Origin: Melanocharis versteri
Lineage: Eukaryota > Chordata > Aves > Passeriformes > Melanocharitidae
Length of the DNA stretch: 64,000 bases
Assembly (NCBI GenBank): GCA_013397845.1
Contig: VZTG01010070.1
Span: 248,001 to 312,000, forward strand
Reading direction: 5' to 3'
The first letter of the stretch is position 1. The number at the start of each line of letters is the position of its first letter. The notes under the pieces were generated by a model that saw nothing but the letters and a program-made list of their open reading frames with translations, was not told where the DNA came from and did not search any database. Below are positions 1 to 12,705 of this stretch, piece by piece. The translations under genes were made by a program, and so were the position numbers.

Positions 1-3000
1 CCTTCTTCCAAATTATCTTAAGGAAAAGGGGTTCCAGCATCAGCTAGAATTAATTATTCCTTTGAAAAAATATGAAATTTGAGAATACAGGACAAATATA
101 ATAACAAAAAGGCTTTCAGACTTGCTTTCCTTTGCTCCTTTCTGCCTGAAGCCTACCTAATCACCTTACCTAGCCCCAGCCCCTGAGCTGTGGGGCCACA
201 CGTTCATGTATTAACGAGGAACATTCCAGACGAGACACGGAGCAAAGTGATTTGCCCAAGCTGCCCTCAAGCCCATGGACTTCTCAAACTCCAGCCTAAT
301 TCCACGACCAACAGCCCCTCCCCTGGCTTTGCAGTAGCTGAGAACCCAGAGCGCCTTTCAAAACCTCATTCTGAGTTTGGTTTTAGCCCAGCTAATGCTG
401 CCTCCAAGAGAACTCATCTTCTGAGCATGTGGGGAACCTTGTGGGTGCCAGGCTGAGCTGCTGACACCTCCCCAGAGCCCCGTGGAGAGCGGGCAGCTCC
501 CCGTGCCCAGAATTCACCCCAGAATTCACCCCTCAGCTGCCCAGCAGTGCCTGGTGCTGGGAGAAACCACAAACACATCCTGGCCAAAGGGACACCTGCT
601 CACAGGCAGGCCCCAGATGAAACCTCAGCGCTGAAAAGCCTTCCTTTTGAATTGAAAAAAGATGGGTTTTGTGGGCAGCTATTTTTAAATTTTTCCTTTC
701 AAATACCCGTGAAAGCATCTACTAATTTCAGATGATGTCACACATAGAAAGTGAGTGAGCACACTTTTTTCCCTAAGATTTGAAACAGACTAAAAAGAAT
801 AATTATTTCCTCTTATTTTTTAATGAGAATTGCCAGCCCCTCAGCAGGTGGAAGGACACTGCCTGCAGGAGCTTTTTTGTTGGCTAAAAACTTGGTTCAT
901 ATAATCAGCATGGTAATTAGCAAGCTCTTTGCTATTAAAAGGAACTCATTACTGCTATATTTTGCTGATTGATCCATACTCATGAAGCAATTTAAAAATG
1001 TAAAAAGCATTTTGTGAGCCACTTAAAATCTTCAATATGAATATTGAGACAATGTAACTGACAGTTGTCTTTGACTAAACTTCAATCTCTAATTCTTTAG
1101 CCATTCAAGCCAATCCACAGGGAGCTGGAAAAATGAAAATAATTCCCTAAAGCCATATATTGTTCCCTGCTACTCATCAGAATTCCTTTGCAAGGGATGG
1201 GGCCTTTGTATCAATACATGCTCACCTCAGATTCTGTGACATTTTTAGAGGTGATCTCGCAATGAAATGAAGAGGCCAAGTTCCTACAGAACTCGGAGTC
1301 ACTGGATTGCCCTGGCTGACTCTGACCTCGCTGCTCTTTGCCCCCAGGGCTCGTGGGAGGCTTGCCCTGCCCATGAAGTCACATGGGGAGACGGCCCTCT
1401 GAGGAGCCATTTGAAGGGGAAATCACCTTTACTCAAAATTAATGATTAGCACGGATGTCAAACCGTTGTAGGATGAGTTACTTTCAACTTTGGACCCTCT
1501 GCCAGGTTTTCTCATGCTTCAAAAAGAACTGATAAATTATCCAACAATTTCTAATATTGAAATGCCAAGAGGAGGGAGAAGAATGAGGGAAAGATGACAA
1601 GAGGGTGGACACGTGTCAACTGTTCAAAGAATTTCCCTTATTCAGGGAAATCTCAAGTGAAACTCTGCCTCCAATTAAGTCGACACACAGCTCATTGAAC
1701 CCAACAGTGCCAGGATTTCATCCTTGACCTACCACCCTGAACTCCATCCTTTAGTGCTTTTAACAAACAGCCTGCTCCTTTCCTCCTGACCAGCCCAGGT
1801 GCCACTTCATCTCCAAGCTGGCTGTGGCTCTGAGGCTGACACTGTTCTTTCAGGCATAAAAAAAGAATTGCCATGGCAATCCAATCTGCTATTTATAGGC
1901 TCCACGACAGCCCCAAATTATTTTACAACCCGAAAGGACATCAGTAGTAACCGAAACAGATACATTTTTGCCAGGGATCATAAGTAACTGTGGCTGGCCC
2001 AATTCACTCACTACTGAAGTAAAAAGCAGACTTCAGTGAGAGCTGGGTCTGGCCCTGAAGTGATGCAGTGTGGTCACCCAGCACCTGCAACAGGAAAGGA
2101 ACACAGATTTCAGCTCGGACATTAATGAGAGTCAAGATCTGCCCCTGTCCTGGAGGGTGGACAACCACACCCTGTTCCTGTACTTCTGTGGAAATCTGAC
2201 GGGCACTTGATGAGGACAAGTGATTTCCACAACTCAGTCGGGCAGTTTTCACTCCATGCTCCCACAGGCAGATATTCCTGCCAGCACGAACACTGCCGAT
2301 GTGCTATTCAGAGCAATTCCTTTAAGATAATGAATTTCAATATTTAAAGATCTATTTCCCTTCTCTACTCCTTCCCATTTCCATATTTTGAAGATGAAAG
2401 GATTATGCTATTTCAGCCTTTGCTCTTGTTTTTTTAGTGTATTAAGTATTTTTAGGGTCTTTTTTCCACCCACAAAAGTAAGTGCTTATAACATTCATTT
2501 TGCTTTAAGAAATTTATTCTTCCTTTCAAAGCTGCAGAAACAACTCTCACCGAGTATTATTTTTATCTTTCTTAGAGATGGATGATTTATTTTTAATTGC
2601 TTCTTTAGGTCAGGATGCTGCTTACCAGTGTGCCTACATTTACCGTGTTCATTAATTTAAGCTTTTTTAAAAAGTAGTATGTCAAATCACCTTTTTCCTC
2701 CTGGAAAGGGAAGTCATGGCAGATAAGAGAGATCAATTATTAGTCAGCATTAACCAAAAGTAAAAAAAAAAAAAAAACCCAAACCAAGAAGCAGCTTAAA
2801 GACTCAAGTTCTCTGTAGAATGAATTTATGCCAGGTCACACTTTTCCAGCAGAAGCTCTCCTAGGAAATTAAAGCACAGGGAGATGGAGGTCTAAATCCT
2901 CCTATTGAGGTCCTCTGTTTTTATTTCAACACACAGAACAAAAATCCTATTTAAAATTTAAAAAAAATAAGGAAGAAGGAAAAAAATAGAAGTAAACTTA

Positions 3001-6000
3001 AAAGAGAAAGAACAATCTCCAAGGTTACACAAAGATGAACAAGACAACAGAGACCACAGCCCACTATCCAAAATATTAAACTCCAGTTAACCCCAGTCCA
3101 GCTTTCACCCCCTCAAAGTCAACAAATTAACATATTCATAGAAGTACAGGATCTTAAATCCAGCAAAAAAGTTGTATCACCTACAGAACTGCAAGTAAAT
3201 TCACCCTTTTTTAACTTCCTGCCTTTTAATTTAACAAATATGAAAAAAGCACACATAAAGTCTCTTGAAAAAAATCTCTGCTTCTCAGTCCTACATATTT
3301 ATTACATGGAGCACAGGGGAAAGCCCATAAACATCCATAAAATTATTTATAACCTGTTCTGCTATGAAGCAGTGTATTGGAGAAAAGCCAGTCCAGAACT
3401 GCCTTGAAAATGTGAATCAGTGATCCAGTATTCCCTATGTTTTATATAAAGCACAAAAATAGCTTTGAACTCTAACTAACATTACTTTTGTGTTTTCATT
3501 TTCTATTTGGGAAAGTAAATTTGGACACGACAGTGTAACTACTGCACTGTGCTGAACTTCCTGCCAGAGAATAAATTCAGTACAGAAATGAGAGTTCATC
3601 TGTTTCTACAAATAAATAAAAGTTAGTATAACAAATAAAAAATGCTGTGTGTCAGACACACGAGAAAAGAGTGCACAAACCACACAGAAACTTTTCTCAG
3701 TAATCATCTTTCACTTTGAAGAACAGCACCAATCTTAGAAATGCAGCCACTTTTAATTGTGGGATATGCTGCTGAGCACCAACACATTCTCATCACTTCC
3801 ATTTCCCCCAGATCTGCTTCAGGTCACATCCCTGGAATCCTATCATTTGGAAGTCCTCACCTGTCTATTATTTCCTGCTTTACTGCACTTTTAAAAGTGA
3901 AGTAATGGAATTTTGTTTCTTTGAACCAAGGACAAGGCTGTTATGGAATCAGGGCGACCCCATTTTAACAACGTAATCAGAATATATTGCTTTCGTTTCC
4001 TTTCCTTTTCATTTTAGTCACTTTGGTGCCATAGGCAGCTTGTGTGTTTTCCAAAGAAACCTGGCTGGTAGATTCTACAGGATCCATGGTTTCATTCCAG
4101 TCTCTCAGTATATCTTCTGTTCCACTCGGACTCATTTTCTGCCTCTCTTAGCTGTTTGTCTCATCACAGCAAGTCCCTTCCTTAGAAAACGTCACTCATG
4201 GGCCTTCATTGCTTTATGAACCAATGCTGACTTTGTGCCAGCAATCTTGGTTTTTTAATAACTAATTTATTCATTACTCCAGGCTAAAGTAGCTTTTATT
4301 ATCAAATGAGTCTACACTGTGAGCTGAACTGACTTCCTCTTTTATCACAGAGTTCTCATCTGATGGGCCTGACCTTGTGGACAGAAGCCAGCCTGTACCA
4401 ACACACTGAGTGTCAGGACTGTCCCCAGTGTGGCTGACAAATCCACTCTAAGTGACCGCTGGGAGCTGTACCTTACTCTGGGGATGCATTCCAGTGTGGC
4501 ACTGAGGTCAACTGTCCTGCACAGACAACTCTGAGGAAGATATTTCAGTGAAGGTTATGTTGCTGTATTACAGAACCAAACAGAATCACCCTGTTCACAC
4601 TTTCAAAAGCTTCTTTGCTTTATAGTGTCCCTAGAGTGAAATTCTGAAAATACAAAGCAGTATTTGAGAAGCCCAAGTTTTTCCTGTACCAAACATCTTT
4701 GCTGTGTCTGGCAACACAGCAGATAAAGTGAGCCCAGACAGAACACAAGACAACTTCTGAGACGCATTACACATTTTAGATAATGAATAAATTCTTGCTC
4801 GCCCTGCTACACTACATTGACGCCATTCTTTTCACGTTATTCTTGATAGTAAAGAAGGTTGTGTTATTTTTGTAAAGATTTTATATGTGCCCCACTTAAG
4901 CCAATGGTGGCAAAGGAACCAATCTGTCTGGGATTAGTGGAACTGAGAGCCCTGACCTCACACTGCTTCCATTCTGGGCTGTAAACTGCCTGCCAACATC
5001 ACCTCGTCCTCTGGCATCTCTTCGTGCTCTTAATTTTCAGGACAGGCACCAGCATATTTCTTTTAAATGTGACACAGAATTAGAGAAGGACACCGTGAAA
5101 ACTAGGCCCTTTTATAATGTATTTTCTTTTGTCTTTTAAGACTTCAGTAAACAAGTGAAAATTTTGAATTCCTTTTCTTCACACAATGCATCTTCACCAC
5201 AATGCCATGACACACTTTGCCACTGTTCAGCATAACTGCAATAACTAAAGTGAAAAAAAGAAAAGTGAAGAACTAATATGAATGGAAAGGCAGTACCAGG
5301 CCTCCTTACTCTAGCTAATACAATTATTGTTTAATGATAATAATTCATAGCTTAATAAGACACACAGAGTTACCACTGACAGCAATACAGGTTCCTGTAA
5401 CAGGAGACAAAATTATATACATGCGTTTACATAAGCACTTCAAAAATCAACATTTTTTCACCTTTCTTCTCAGATAATCCCACAGCAACATCATTAAACT
5501 AATCTACATCCCTGGCTTGAGAAAAGTAAAAACCCTCTGTAATTATCCATTTCCTCTGAATGAGCTTTGAAGCATAATCTGCATTTTTATTCACATCGAC
5601 TTCCTTTGCTAAATACACAGGGATATGTGTTTCAACAACTGAAGTCAGTGTAGCTGCTCTCAATTGCACTGCTCAGTTCAGATTAGTTGTTCATTTAACT
5701 GAACAAGCATTCCACAGCAATTTGTGACAACCAAGATTATCATCTGACATCCCTGAGATTGACCCACAGAGACACACTCACTAAACTGTTTCCAAAAGTA
5801 AGTTTGGCAAATTGAGAAAAACATTTACACATTCTGTGACTCAGGAAGAACTTTCTACTTACTTGAGTGGGGGCTTTGTATAATAAAATTACTATTTCCT
5901 GTATCTGCTGAAAATCTCAGTATCCCACTACCTATTTAACACACACAGTGCACCATTATACTTTGATCACTCACCACATATCTAGATCTTCTTTCTTCTC

Positions 6001-7822
6001 CTGTCACTTCTGATGAAAAATCTATAATTTGTGGTAGAAACATCTGGTGTGATTCTTTAAATGTCTTTGTACTGTATAATACTAGGTTTCATCCTAACTT
6101 TAAAAAAGTTTCCTAATTCTTTCCATATTATATTCTGATTTTTCCCTCAGTAAAGAATGCTTTGTAAGTTTGCCTCAGCAGATTTCATTAGTATATGTCT
6201 ACTTGCACCAAGGGTCACTAAAAGTATGAAAATATGAAATATAACCAATCTAAAAACTTGGAGTAACTCCACTGGGAGCCATTAGGAGCAGCCTCAGTAG
6301 CATAATTATTCTCATAACTAAGCACATAAAGAGAAGAAAAAGCTTTTATTTATTCTTTTTATAGATAAGGACAGAGAATAAAGGCATCACGTAAAAAACA
6401 AGCAGATGATAAAAAAAAAAAACAACAACTTTTGCATTATAGGCAAGTTTCCACAAGCTATTGTTGAAGCAGGTGCTTAAAAACAGCCATAGGATCATTT
6501 AGGTGATTAGGACGGCAGGGAATTAGCTCAATTCAGGCACAGGTTACACACTTCTCACACACAGAGCTCAAGCTGCAGCCTGAGAGCAGGGCCAGCTTCT
6601 CGCTCCCAGCACGGTGTTTTTGAACCGGCTGATGTCCCTCCCCTCCAGTGACACAGACGTGCAGCATCCCGCCCAGACCGAGGCAGAACGCACGCTGCAG
6701 TGTGGTACAATTCACTGGAGAATCAGCTCCCACAACTCAACTTCAGCGTCCAGACGAGAAAAGGCTACGGGGGAAGCCTCTGCACAGCAATTGTAAGGGG
6801 GAGGAAAGGGGGAAAGTTATGACATGGGGACACTTTCATTGCATTAGCTCTTAATGGCACGGCTCTGTACTGCCAACAGCTCCAAGCATTACAAAAAAGC
6901 TCTTCCTTTGCCATTATCTGCTTTATACTGGTTTAAAGCTGGTTTGAAGCCAAGGTTCAGCAACCTTGCATCAGGGAAAAGCTTACAGGAGAGCATAATG
7001 ATGATCAAGATCTGTACTATACACCATAAAATTGAGACAGAGTGATTTCCTTTGTCACTTTTTTAATGTCGCCCTCCTTATTCTGCCACTTCACCGAGGT
7101 TTCATAGTGGCATGTCTACACACATAGTAGCAGGGGAGATTTTTTGGCCCTGCATCAAGCAGCAAGCTTAGCTCAGGTGCTACTACTCCCTTTCCCTGCT
7201 TCTGCTTTTTCAGTCCTAGGAAGATGGCTATTCTGACAAATGACTCATTTATGGTCTTCTGAAACATTATAAATACTCCACTCCTGTAAGCTTTGTGCTT
7301 AACTGTGCAACTGTGAGAGATTTGCTATCAATCTCAGGAGAGTGAGTTGTTACAGCATGTACAGCTAAAGCTTTAAACAACACCTGGGGTTTGAGCAACC
7401 AAAGGCAGGGCAGGGACATTCAGCAGACGGGGAAGGGGCAGTAACTCCTAATCCCTTCCTATGCACAGCTCTGGGGGGAATTTCTTGTTTCCACCCCTAC
7501 AAACATTGCCAGCTGGGCATCAGACACAAAATGTTGCACAAGATGTTCTTCAAATGCATTAACTGCAGGAAATACATAAGCAAAGCAAAAGAAGCTGGAA
7601 TTCTCTTTTGTTCAACCTTTCAGTTTTTAGTCAAAGATGGTCATGAAGTTGAAAAGTTTTGTTTCCAACTTCAGGTGTCATAAAAAGCAAATAACATGTA
7701 ATAGTGGAAGCCAGATGGGAGTCAAACACATGCCCTTCAAGAAATGTCAGGGATTTTTCATGAAATGCAAAGAGAGAAAACAAGAGGAAGGGAGAAAATA
7801 TTCTCCCTCTAACTGACATTTT
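1..7822. other. Intergenic sequence without recognisable genes
   Basis: AT-leaning unique sequence. All open frames are short (under 90 codons), lack homology I recognise and have no splice-supported context. Simple sequence is limited to a 16-A run at 2762-2777 and A-rich stretches near 6411. A slightly GC-richer patch lies at about 6530-6790 but has too few CpG to call an island. No RNA gene was recognised. Confidence 0.6.
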
Positions 7823-7939
7823 GATGATGCTCCAGGCAACTCCATTTAGGCTTTAGCTGCTGCCTTGCTGAGCAGCCTTTGATGCTGCCCCAGGCAGTTC
7901 TCATCTAGCCTTTGGCTTCTGCTTGGTCAGACACCTTTT
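7823..7939. repeat. Degenerate tandem duplication, ~57-bp unit, two copies
   Basis: Copy A starts at about 7823 and copy B at 7881. Both follow the order GATGCT, CCAGGCA, CAT, TAG-CTTT, GCTTGCT-like, then CAG/CACCTTT. Copies differ by scattered substitutions and small indels, so the duplication is old. A third start (GGTGCC) follows at 7940 but is lost quickly. No coding frame is kept across both copies. Confidence 0.7.
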
Positions 7940-9676
7940 GGTGCCATTTCTGATTTGTGTGAGCAGATCTTATCAATTTCACATATATATGACTCTTTTT
8001 GTCCATCTCACAATTATGTAAATCTTTGATGTAATCTTAGGCTTGGTCTTTCAATTTAATTTACTTCAATGGTTTTTTTTTTCCTTCCTCTCTACAACTG
8101 ACTCAGAAAATCCCATTCTTTCTGCCCAATGGAATGCTTCACGTGCTTCGATTTTTTTTTTTCTGTGTGTGTGTGCAGGGTGGAGAAATATGCTTTCTTT
8201 GTATTTATCTCATTTTATACTCAAAACGTTGAGTGCATGTCTGTCAGAAACAGATATTCCATGCCCTTCTGCTCCAGGCAATTTATCCTGGCCTTATCAA
8301 GCAGGGCTGTAAGAGATTTCGAGTAAGATGGCCACTGAGGCTGTGAACACCTGCTGATTACTCCTGCATTAATAGAAAGAAGAGTAAAAAGCTACCAGCA
8401 GATCTCTTTTTCCCTCATGATACTTGCACTTAGGTCTTCCTTGACTTAAAAAGACTTGAATTTAGATTAGACTGTAGTACTGAGGCATCATTATTTCAAC
8501 TACTTTGAGTAGGGGGAGAGAACTGTTTGACCAACCAAATACTTGTAGATTTTTTTCCTCATTTTTACTGTCCATTTTCATTCCTCACATTTCATATACA
8601 TTCCTTTTGATCACACCCTGTGACTTTTCAAAGCTATAGACCAACTTCAAAGAACATTTGAAGAATATCTAACTATCAAAAGGTCTTCATAATTTTAACC
8701 TCAAACAAACTGTATTGCATACACAAATCTATCTTCAAATTTATATGACAGCTTCCCCAGTGCCACACCACGAGACCAAAATCACTGTAATGGACATTAA
8801 TTCTACAAAGGAAGCACTGCAGACATTTGGAGCTGCTCTCAGAGTAGGGTGCACTTATTAAACAGCTGATGAACAACTGCTGTACTAACAACACTCCCCA
8901 GCTGAAGTTTGGTTGTTTGTTTCTTTTCTTGTTTTTTTTTATTTCTGAACAAGCTTATTCAGGGAGAAAAAAAAAAGATCAATGCAAATCTAAGAAGCAA
9001 ATGTAAACCCTAAAGTCTCAAGCTTAGTAACACAGAGTTTTCAGAGCATAAAAATAATGCAAAGAACTCAAAGAAAGTTCTTACTTCTGGTGAGATCTAA
9101 TTGCCCGGGGTGACCAACATTTTAGCAAAAAGCCATCGAAGTTCTGAAGTTTATCTCTAAGGCAAACAAACACGAGAATGAATTCTACATGGAGAAAGGC
9201 ACTGTACGTACCCAAACGCATTACAATACTTTTCATCTACTTCAGAATGCTGCAGCCCTGACATCTTATAGCTTTTGTATTGATGCAAATGAACTTTTAA
9301 CTTCAGGACAGGAACATTAAGCAGTATAAATTTTCATGAGGCTAACACTCTTATGAATGCACAAAAACAATCACAGAGGTCTGTTTGGACAGTTTACACA
9401 ATGCCATACTGGCATTTTACTTTCATGTTTGGCTGGAAAACGCTCAGTATTGATGCTCAGTAATACAAGATGAACAACAGTTCTCAAAGAAACACCCACA
9501 CACCAGAATTTTCTTAGGAGTTCTAAAATTAAAATTATTCTTTTTTGAATTCTGATAACAGAATATAGTTCCTTTTTGCTGTAATATTTTAATGTTTTAT
9601 TAGTGTTCTAACCGTGCTGTAATTTGAATTCAGATTTAAGTCTTTAAAAAATTTAAAACCGTTCTTTCCCAAATAA
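7940..9676. other. Intergenic sequence, nothing recognised
   Basis: Apart from the poly-T/(TG)6 tract, this is AT-rich unique DNA with only short chance open frames. No repeat family or exon was recognised. Confidence 0.55.
8152..8175 (+). repeat. Poly-T plus (TG)6 microsatellite
   Basis: Eleven T at 8152-8162, one C, then six TG units at 8164-8175. Confidence 0.95.
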
Positions 9677-9995
9677 TCATAAGAATGAACGTTAAGGAAT
9701 TCGAAGGGACCTTAAAGATCATCTTGTCCCATCCTCCCCAGCCATGGGCAGGCACACCTCCCATTAGACCAGGTTGCTCCAAGCCCCTTCCAACCTGGCC
9801 TTGGACACTTCAAGGCTTGAGGCATCCACAGCCTCCCTGGACAACCTGTTTCAGTGTCTCACCACTCTCACAGTAGAGAATTTCTTCCCAATATCTAACC
9901 TAAACTTCCCCTCTTTCAGTTTGTACCTGCTTCTCCTTGTCCCATAACCACAGTTCCACCACAGTACCTTATTTTGTCAAAAAGCTCCACAAGCA
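9677..9995 (-). mobile_element. CR1 LINE 3' region
   Basis: The reverse-complement CR1 order is clear. A terminal GGGACCTTAAAGATCATCTT block is followed by CCATGGGCAGGCACACC, then GACCAGGTTGCTCCAAGCCCC, then GCATCCACAGCCTCCCTGG, then TCTCACCACTCTCACAGTA and AATTTCTTCCCAATATCTAA. The right end fades near TTTTGTCAAAAAGCTCC. The short 63-residue frame at 9685-9876 is a by-product of this repeat. Confidence 0.95.
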
Positions 9996-10304
9996 GCAAG
10001 CATATTTTGCCAAACATCTCTGGGAACAGCCCCCCAGCCAGAATAATATATTGTTTATATTCCCAGGGATGAGGCCATATCTGCCAAACAGCTGAGCTAG
10101 GTTAGCAAATTCGACACTCGCATCATTGCCAAAACTCAGAACCCTTAAAAAAACTCCACAAAAAAACCCAACAAAAAATCCCCAAACCCCACACCTTCTA
10201 ACAAATCCTTCTACAAATATTAGCCCAAACCCTCGCTTTCATGGTGAACCACTAAATATTTCCTTTCACTCTACGAGCACTTGTTCAGCTGGGATCAGAT
10301 CTTT
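9996..10304 (+). other. Spacer between two CR1 copies, with A/C-rich low-complexity patch
   Basis: About 10126-10215 is a C-interrupted A-rich run (repeated ACCC, AAAAAA and CCAAA steps). The rest is unique AT-leaning DNA. The 87-residue frame here is rich in Pro, Thr, Asn and Lys for compositional reasons and is not supported as a gene. Confidence 0.7.
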
Positions 10305-10663
10305 CGTGCGACCTCACTGTGGCCTCCAACACCCTCACGAGGAGGAGCAGAAGGGCAAGAACAGATCTTTTCTCTCTTGTGACCAGTGACAGGAGTTGAG
10401 AAAACGGCTGGAGCTGAGTCAGGGGAGGTTTAGGTTGGACAGCAGGAAAAGGTGGGCAGCCCAAGGTATGGTCGAGCACTGGAACAGGCTCCCCAGGGCA
10501 GCGGGCACAGCTCCAAGCCGGGCTGAGCTCAAGAAGTGTTTGGACAACAGCCCCAGGCACATGGTTGTAACTCCTGGGGAGTCCTGTGCAAGGCCAGGAG
10601 TTGGACTCGATGATCCTGATGAGTCCCTTCCAATTCAGCACATTCTGTGACTGTGTGATAATT
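10305..10663 (+). mobile_element. CR1 LINE 3' region
   Basis: Forward CR1 sequence: TTGTGACCAGTGACAGG, then AGTCAGGGGAGGTTTAGGTT, GAGCACTGGAACAGGCTCCC, AGAAGTGTTTGGACAAC, CCAGGAGTTGGACTCGATGA, and the terminal CATTCTGTGACTGTGTGA. It is one of the longest CR1 copies in the window and in opposite orientation to the copy at 9677-9995. Frames on both strands here (84 and 118 residues) are repeat by-products. Confidence 0.96.
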
Positions 10664-12019
10664 CATAATCTGTTAGGTAATAGAGAATGTCATGTTTCTG
10701 TAGCTCTTTTCCTCATAGATGATGATTATGAAACTTGTGCTGTTAAAATGGCCTTTCCAGTTTTCTCCCCTCCCTACCTAAATATTGTTTATTTCCACCC
10801 ATAAATTGAGTGATAGCCTCCATAGTTTCTACAAATTACCTTTGCTCCAGAACATTATTATGGTGTCCTTTAATCACTGCATCACCAGTGACTACAGTTA
10901 CCAACAGTACAGTGAACTGAGTTGGGTAAATCATTATCTACTCAGGCTTAGATGTCACAAACGTGCTGGGAAAGAAATAAATTATAGATCAATAGTACTG
11001 GGACTGGAATAATCCATCCCACTTAATTAGAACTACCATATTTCAGTACACCTAACAGTTAAAAATAAAATGAAAAAGTCAACCCCTTAAATAAATCTTA
11101 ATAAAGCCAGTCCTTAAACTACAACTCTACAGAGATGGGGGGTTTTTAATGCACAATCATAAAATAATTTAGTAGCAATATCATTAGCAACAGCTGAATT
11201 TCAAGGTAATAGTTCTTCATACAGCTGGTATGAACCAATAAAGCTTCATAGCCTTGCATGAACGGACTGGGCTGGGTAGCTGGGAAATTGTTAGATTTGT
11301 AGAGGATGGTTCAGCTTAAATGTCTTCAAATATATCTCTGTGTCAAGTTAATCCTGGATTTTGGGAAATTTTCAGAAGCTTGAACTGGTTAAACGGGTTG
11401 ACTAGAGCAGGTATGCACCCACCAGTGCATCCATCTGTACCAAACTAAACCTTACTATTGGAAACTGTAACGAGTCAAGCATAAGACTACTATTATAAAG
11501 TAAAATAAATTTAAGGAAAAAAAGAAACCAAAACAAGCGACCCAAAACTTCAACGGTATTTATTTATTTACTCCAGTCATTAGTGGAAGAGCGGTTCTCT
11601 CCTTTAGCCCAGTGTGACATATGTACATGATATATCTGTGTGATGTATTTACTGTCCCCTTAGCTTTGCAATTAACCCCCACCCCAGAACAACCCCTGCA
11701 GTGGATTTGGTTGTTGTCAAACACACTTTGCATTCCAAACTAGAAGTAAAATCTATCCCTCGCCAGTTTCTCACGACAAGCTGAAAAAAAATTTTTTCCC
11801 AACTTGAAACTGATCCAGGACTACCAAAGACAAAAAAAAAAAAAAAGTAAGATAAGGAGAAGAGAAAAAAATAAACAAAAAGGGGCAAAAATCATGCCCT
11901 GCACAAGAAATAGAGGAAGCAATAAAGGGTATGTATTATCCTAGAAGTGACAAACTTCTCTTCTAACTATTGCTTCTACACAGCGCCAAATCACATCCGA
12001 AGTACAGCAAGGAAAAAAA
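10664..12019. other. Intergenic sequence up to the CpG island
   Basis: AT-leaning unique DNA with a poly-A run near 11831-11846. No exon or repeat family was recognised. The right end grades into the UQCRFS1 CpG island. Confidence 0.55.
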
Positions 12020-12312
12020 CCACGTAAACCCCTCCGAGGTGTTTTGGGGTCACACTGCCGAGTTTAAAAGGACCCGCGTCCTGCAGGAGAGGCACAGCAG
12101 CGCTCGCGTGTCCCCACAGCGCTCCACAAACCCCTCCCCGAAACGTCCCGCTGTGATTTAAACTCGCCAGCGGGGAAGGATCACCGCAGGGACCCTGGCA
12201 CAGGACCGCAGCACACCCGAAGCACAGCCCGCCCCAAGGGTTACACGGGGACAGCTCAACGGAGAGCCGCACCGACACGGAACGGGAGCGTGCCGAAAGC
12301 AAGCGAACGGAC

Positions 12313-12449
12313 ACGGGAAGGGGAAAGGAAAGGTGAAAAAAATATATATAAAAGGAGAAAAAAAAGGCGAAAAAAAGGGGGGGATAACGGAAAGGGGAAA
12401 GGGGAAAGGAAAGGAGAAAGGAAAGGAAAAAGGCGAGGAAAAGAAACAC
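12313..12449 (+). repeat. Long polypurine (A/G) low-complexity tract
   Basis: About 135 bases consist almost only of A and G on the + strand, built from units such as GGGGAAA and GGAAAGG. The main interruptions are a short ATATATATA at about 12340-12350, a few C bases in GGCGA-type steps, and a GATAACGG. It lies inside the presumed UQCRFS1 promoter. The overlapping Lys/Gly/Glu-rich and Phe/Pro/Ser-rich open frames in both directions come from this composition, not from real coding sequence. Confidence 0.9.
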
Positions 12450-12511
12450 AGCCCCAAAGCCGTTTATGGCGCGCGGTCCCCTCAGAGCAGCCGGCTCCGC
12501 GCCTGCGTCAC

Positions 12512-12512
12512 N
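12512..12512. other. Single ambiguous base, probable hidden assembly gap
   Basis: One N stands alone inside the GC-richest part of the CpG island, directly after the NRF-1-like site. I translated the sequence on both sides in the forward frames and found nothing like the UQCRFS1 presequence, and no good GTRAGT donor follows. A lone N here fits a collapsed gap of unknown length better than a miscalled base, though a simple base-call failure is possible. Confidence 0.55.
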
Positions 12513-12705
12513 CCTGCGGGGAGAGCCGGGGCCGGCCGGGCAGGCCGGGGAGCGGAGCCGGGAAGGAGTGCAGGCGGGCAGGCTGCGGGGGCTTGGGCCG
12601 TTTGGGGTTTATAAATATTTGATTGAGTTGTCACCGTTGCAGTCACACGCATTTACAACTACAGAGCTTGTTCAAGGGCATTTGAATGCCAGCTTCCTTC
12701 TAAGG

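Larger units (their letters stand above)
12020..12605 (+). promoter_or_regulatory. UQCRFS1: CpG island, presumed UQCRFS1 promoter
   Basis: A hand count gives about 50 CpG in 12001-12600, against very few in flanking sequence, so this is a CpG island. It lies 1.8 kb upstream of the last UQCRFS1 exon and is the only island before the gene. At 12498-12510 the sequence CGCGCCTGCGTCA is one base off the NRF-1 core GCGCMTGCGC and overlaps a CRE-like TGCGTCA. NRF-1 control is common for nuclear genes of the respiratory chain. No TATA box is evident. The island is interrupted by an A/G-only tract (12313-12449) and by a single N at 12512. The ATG at 12466 opens a frame across the N, but its translation does not resemble a Rieske presequence. 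Confidence 0.75.

Noticed and set aside
12290..12622. Lys/Gly/Arg-rich + frames and Phe/Ser/Pro-rich minus frames at the UQCRFS1 promoter
   Set aside because: They are translations of the polypurine tract and cross the N at 12512; not similar to a Rieske presequence.
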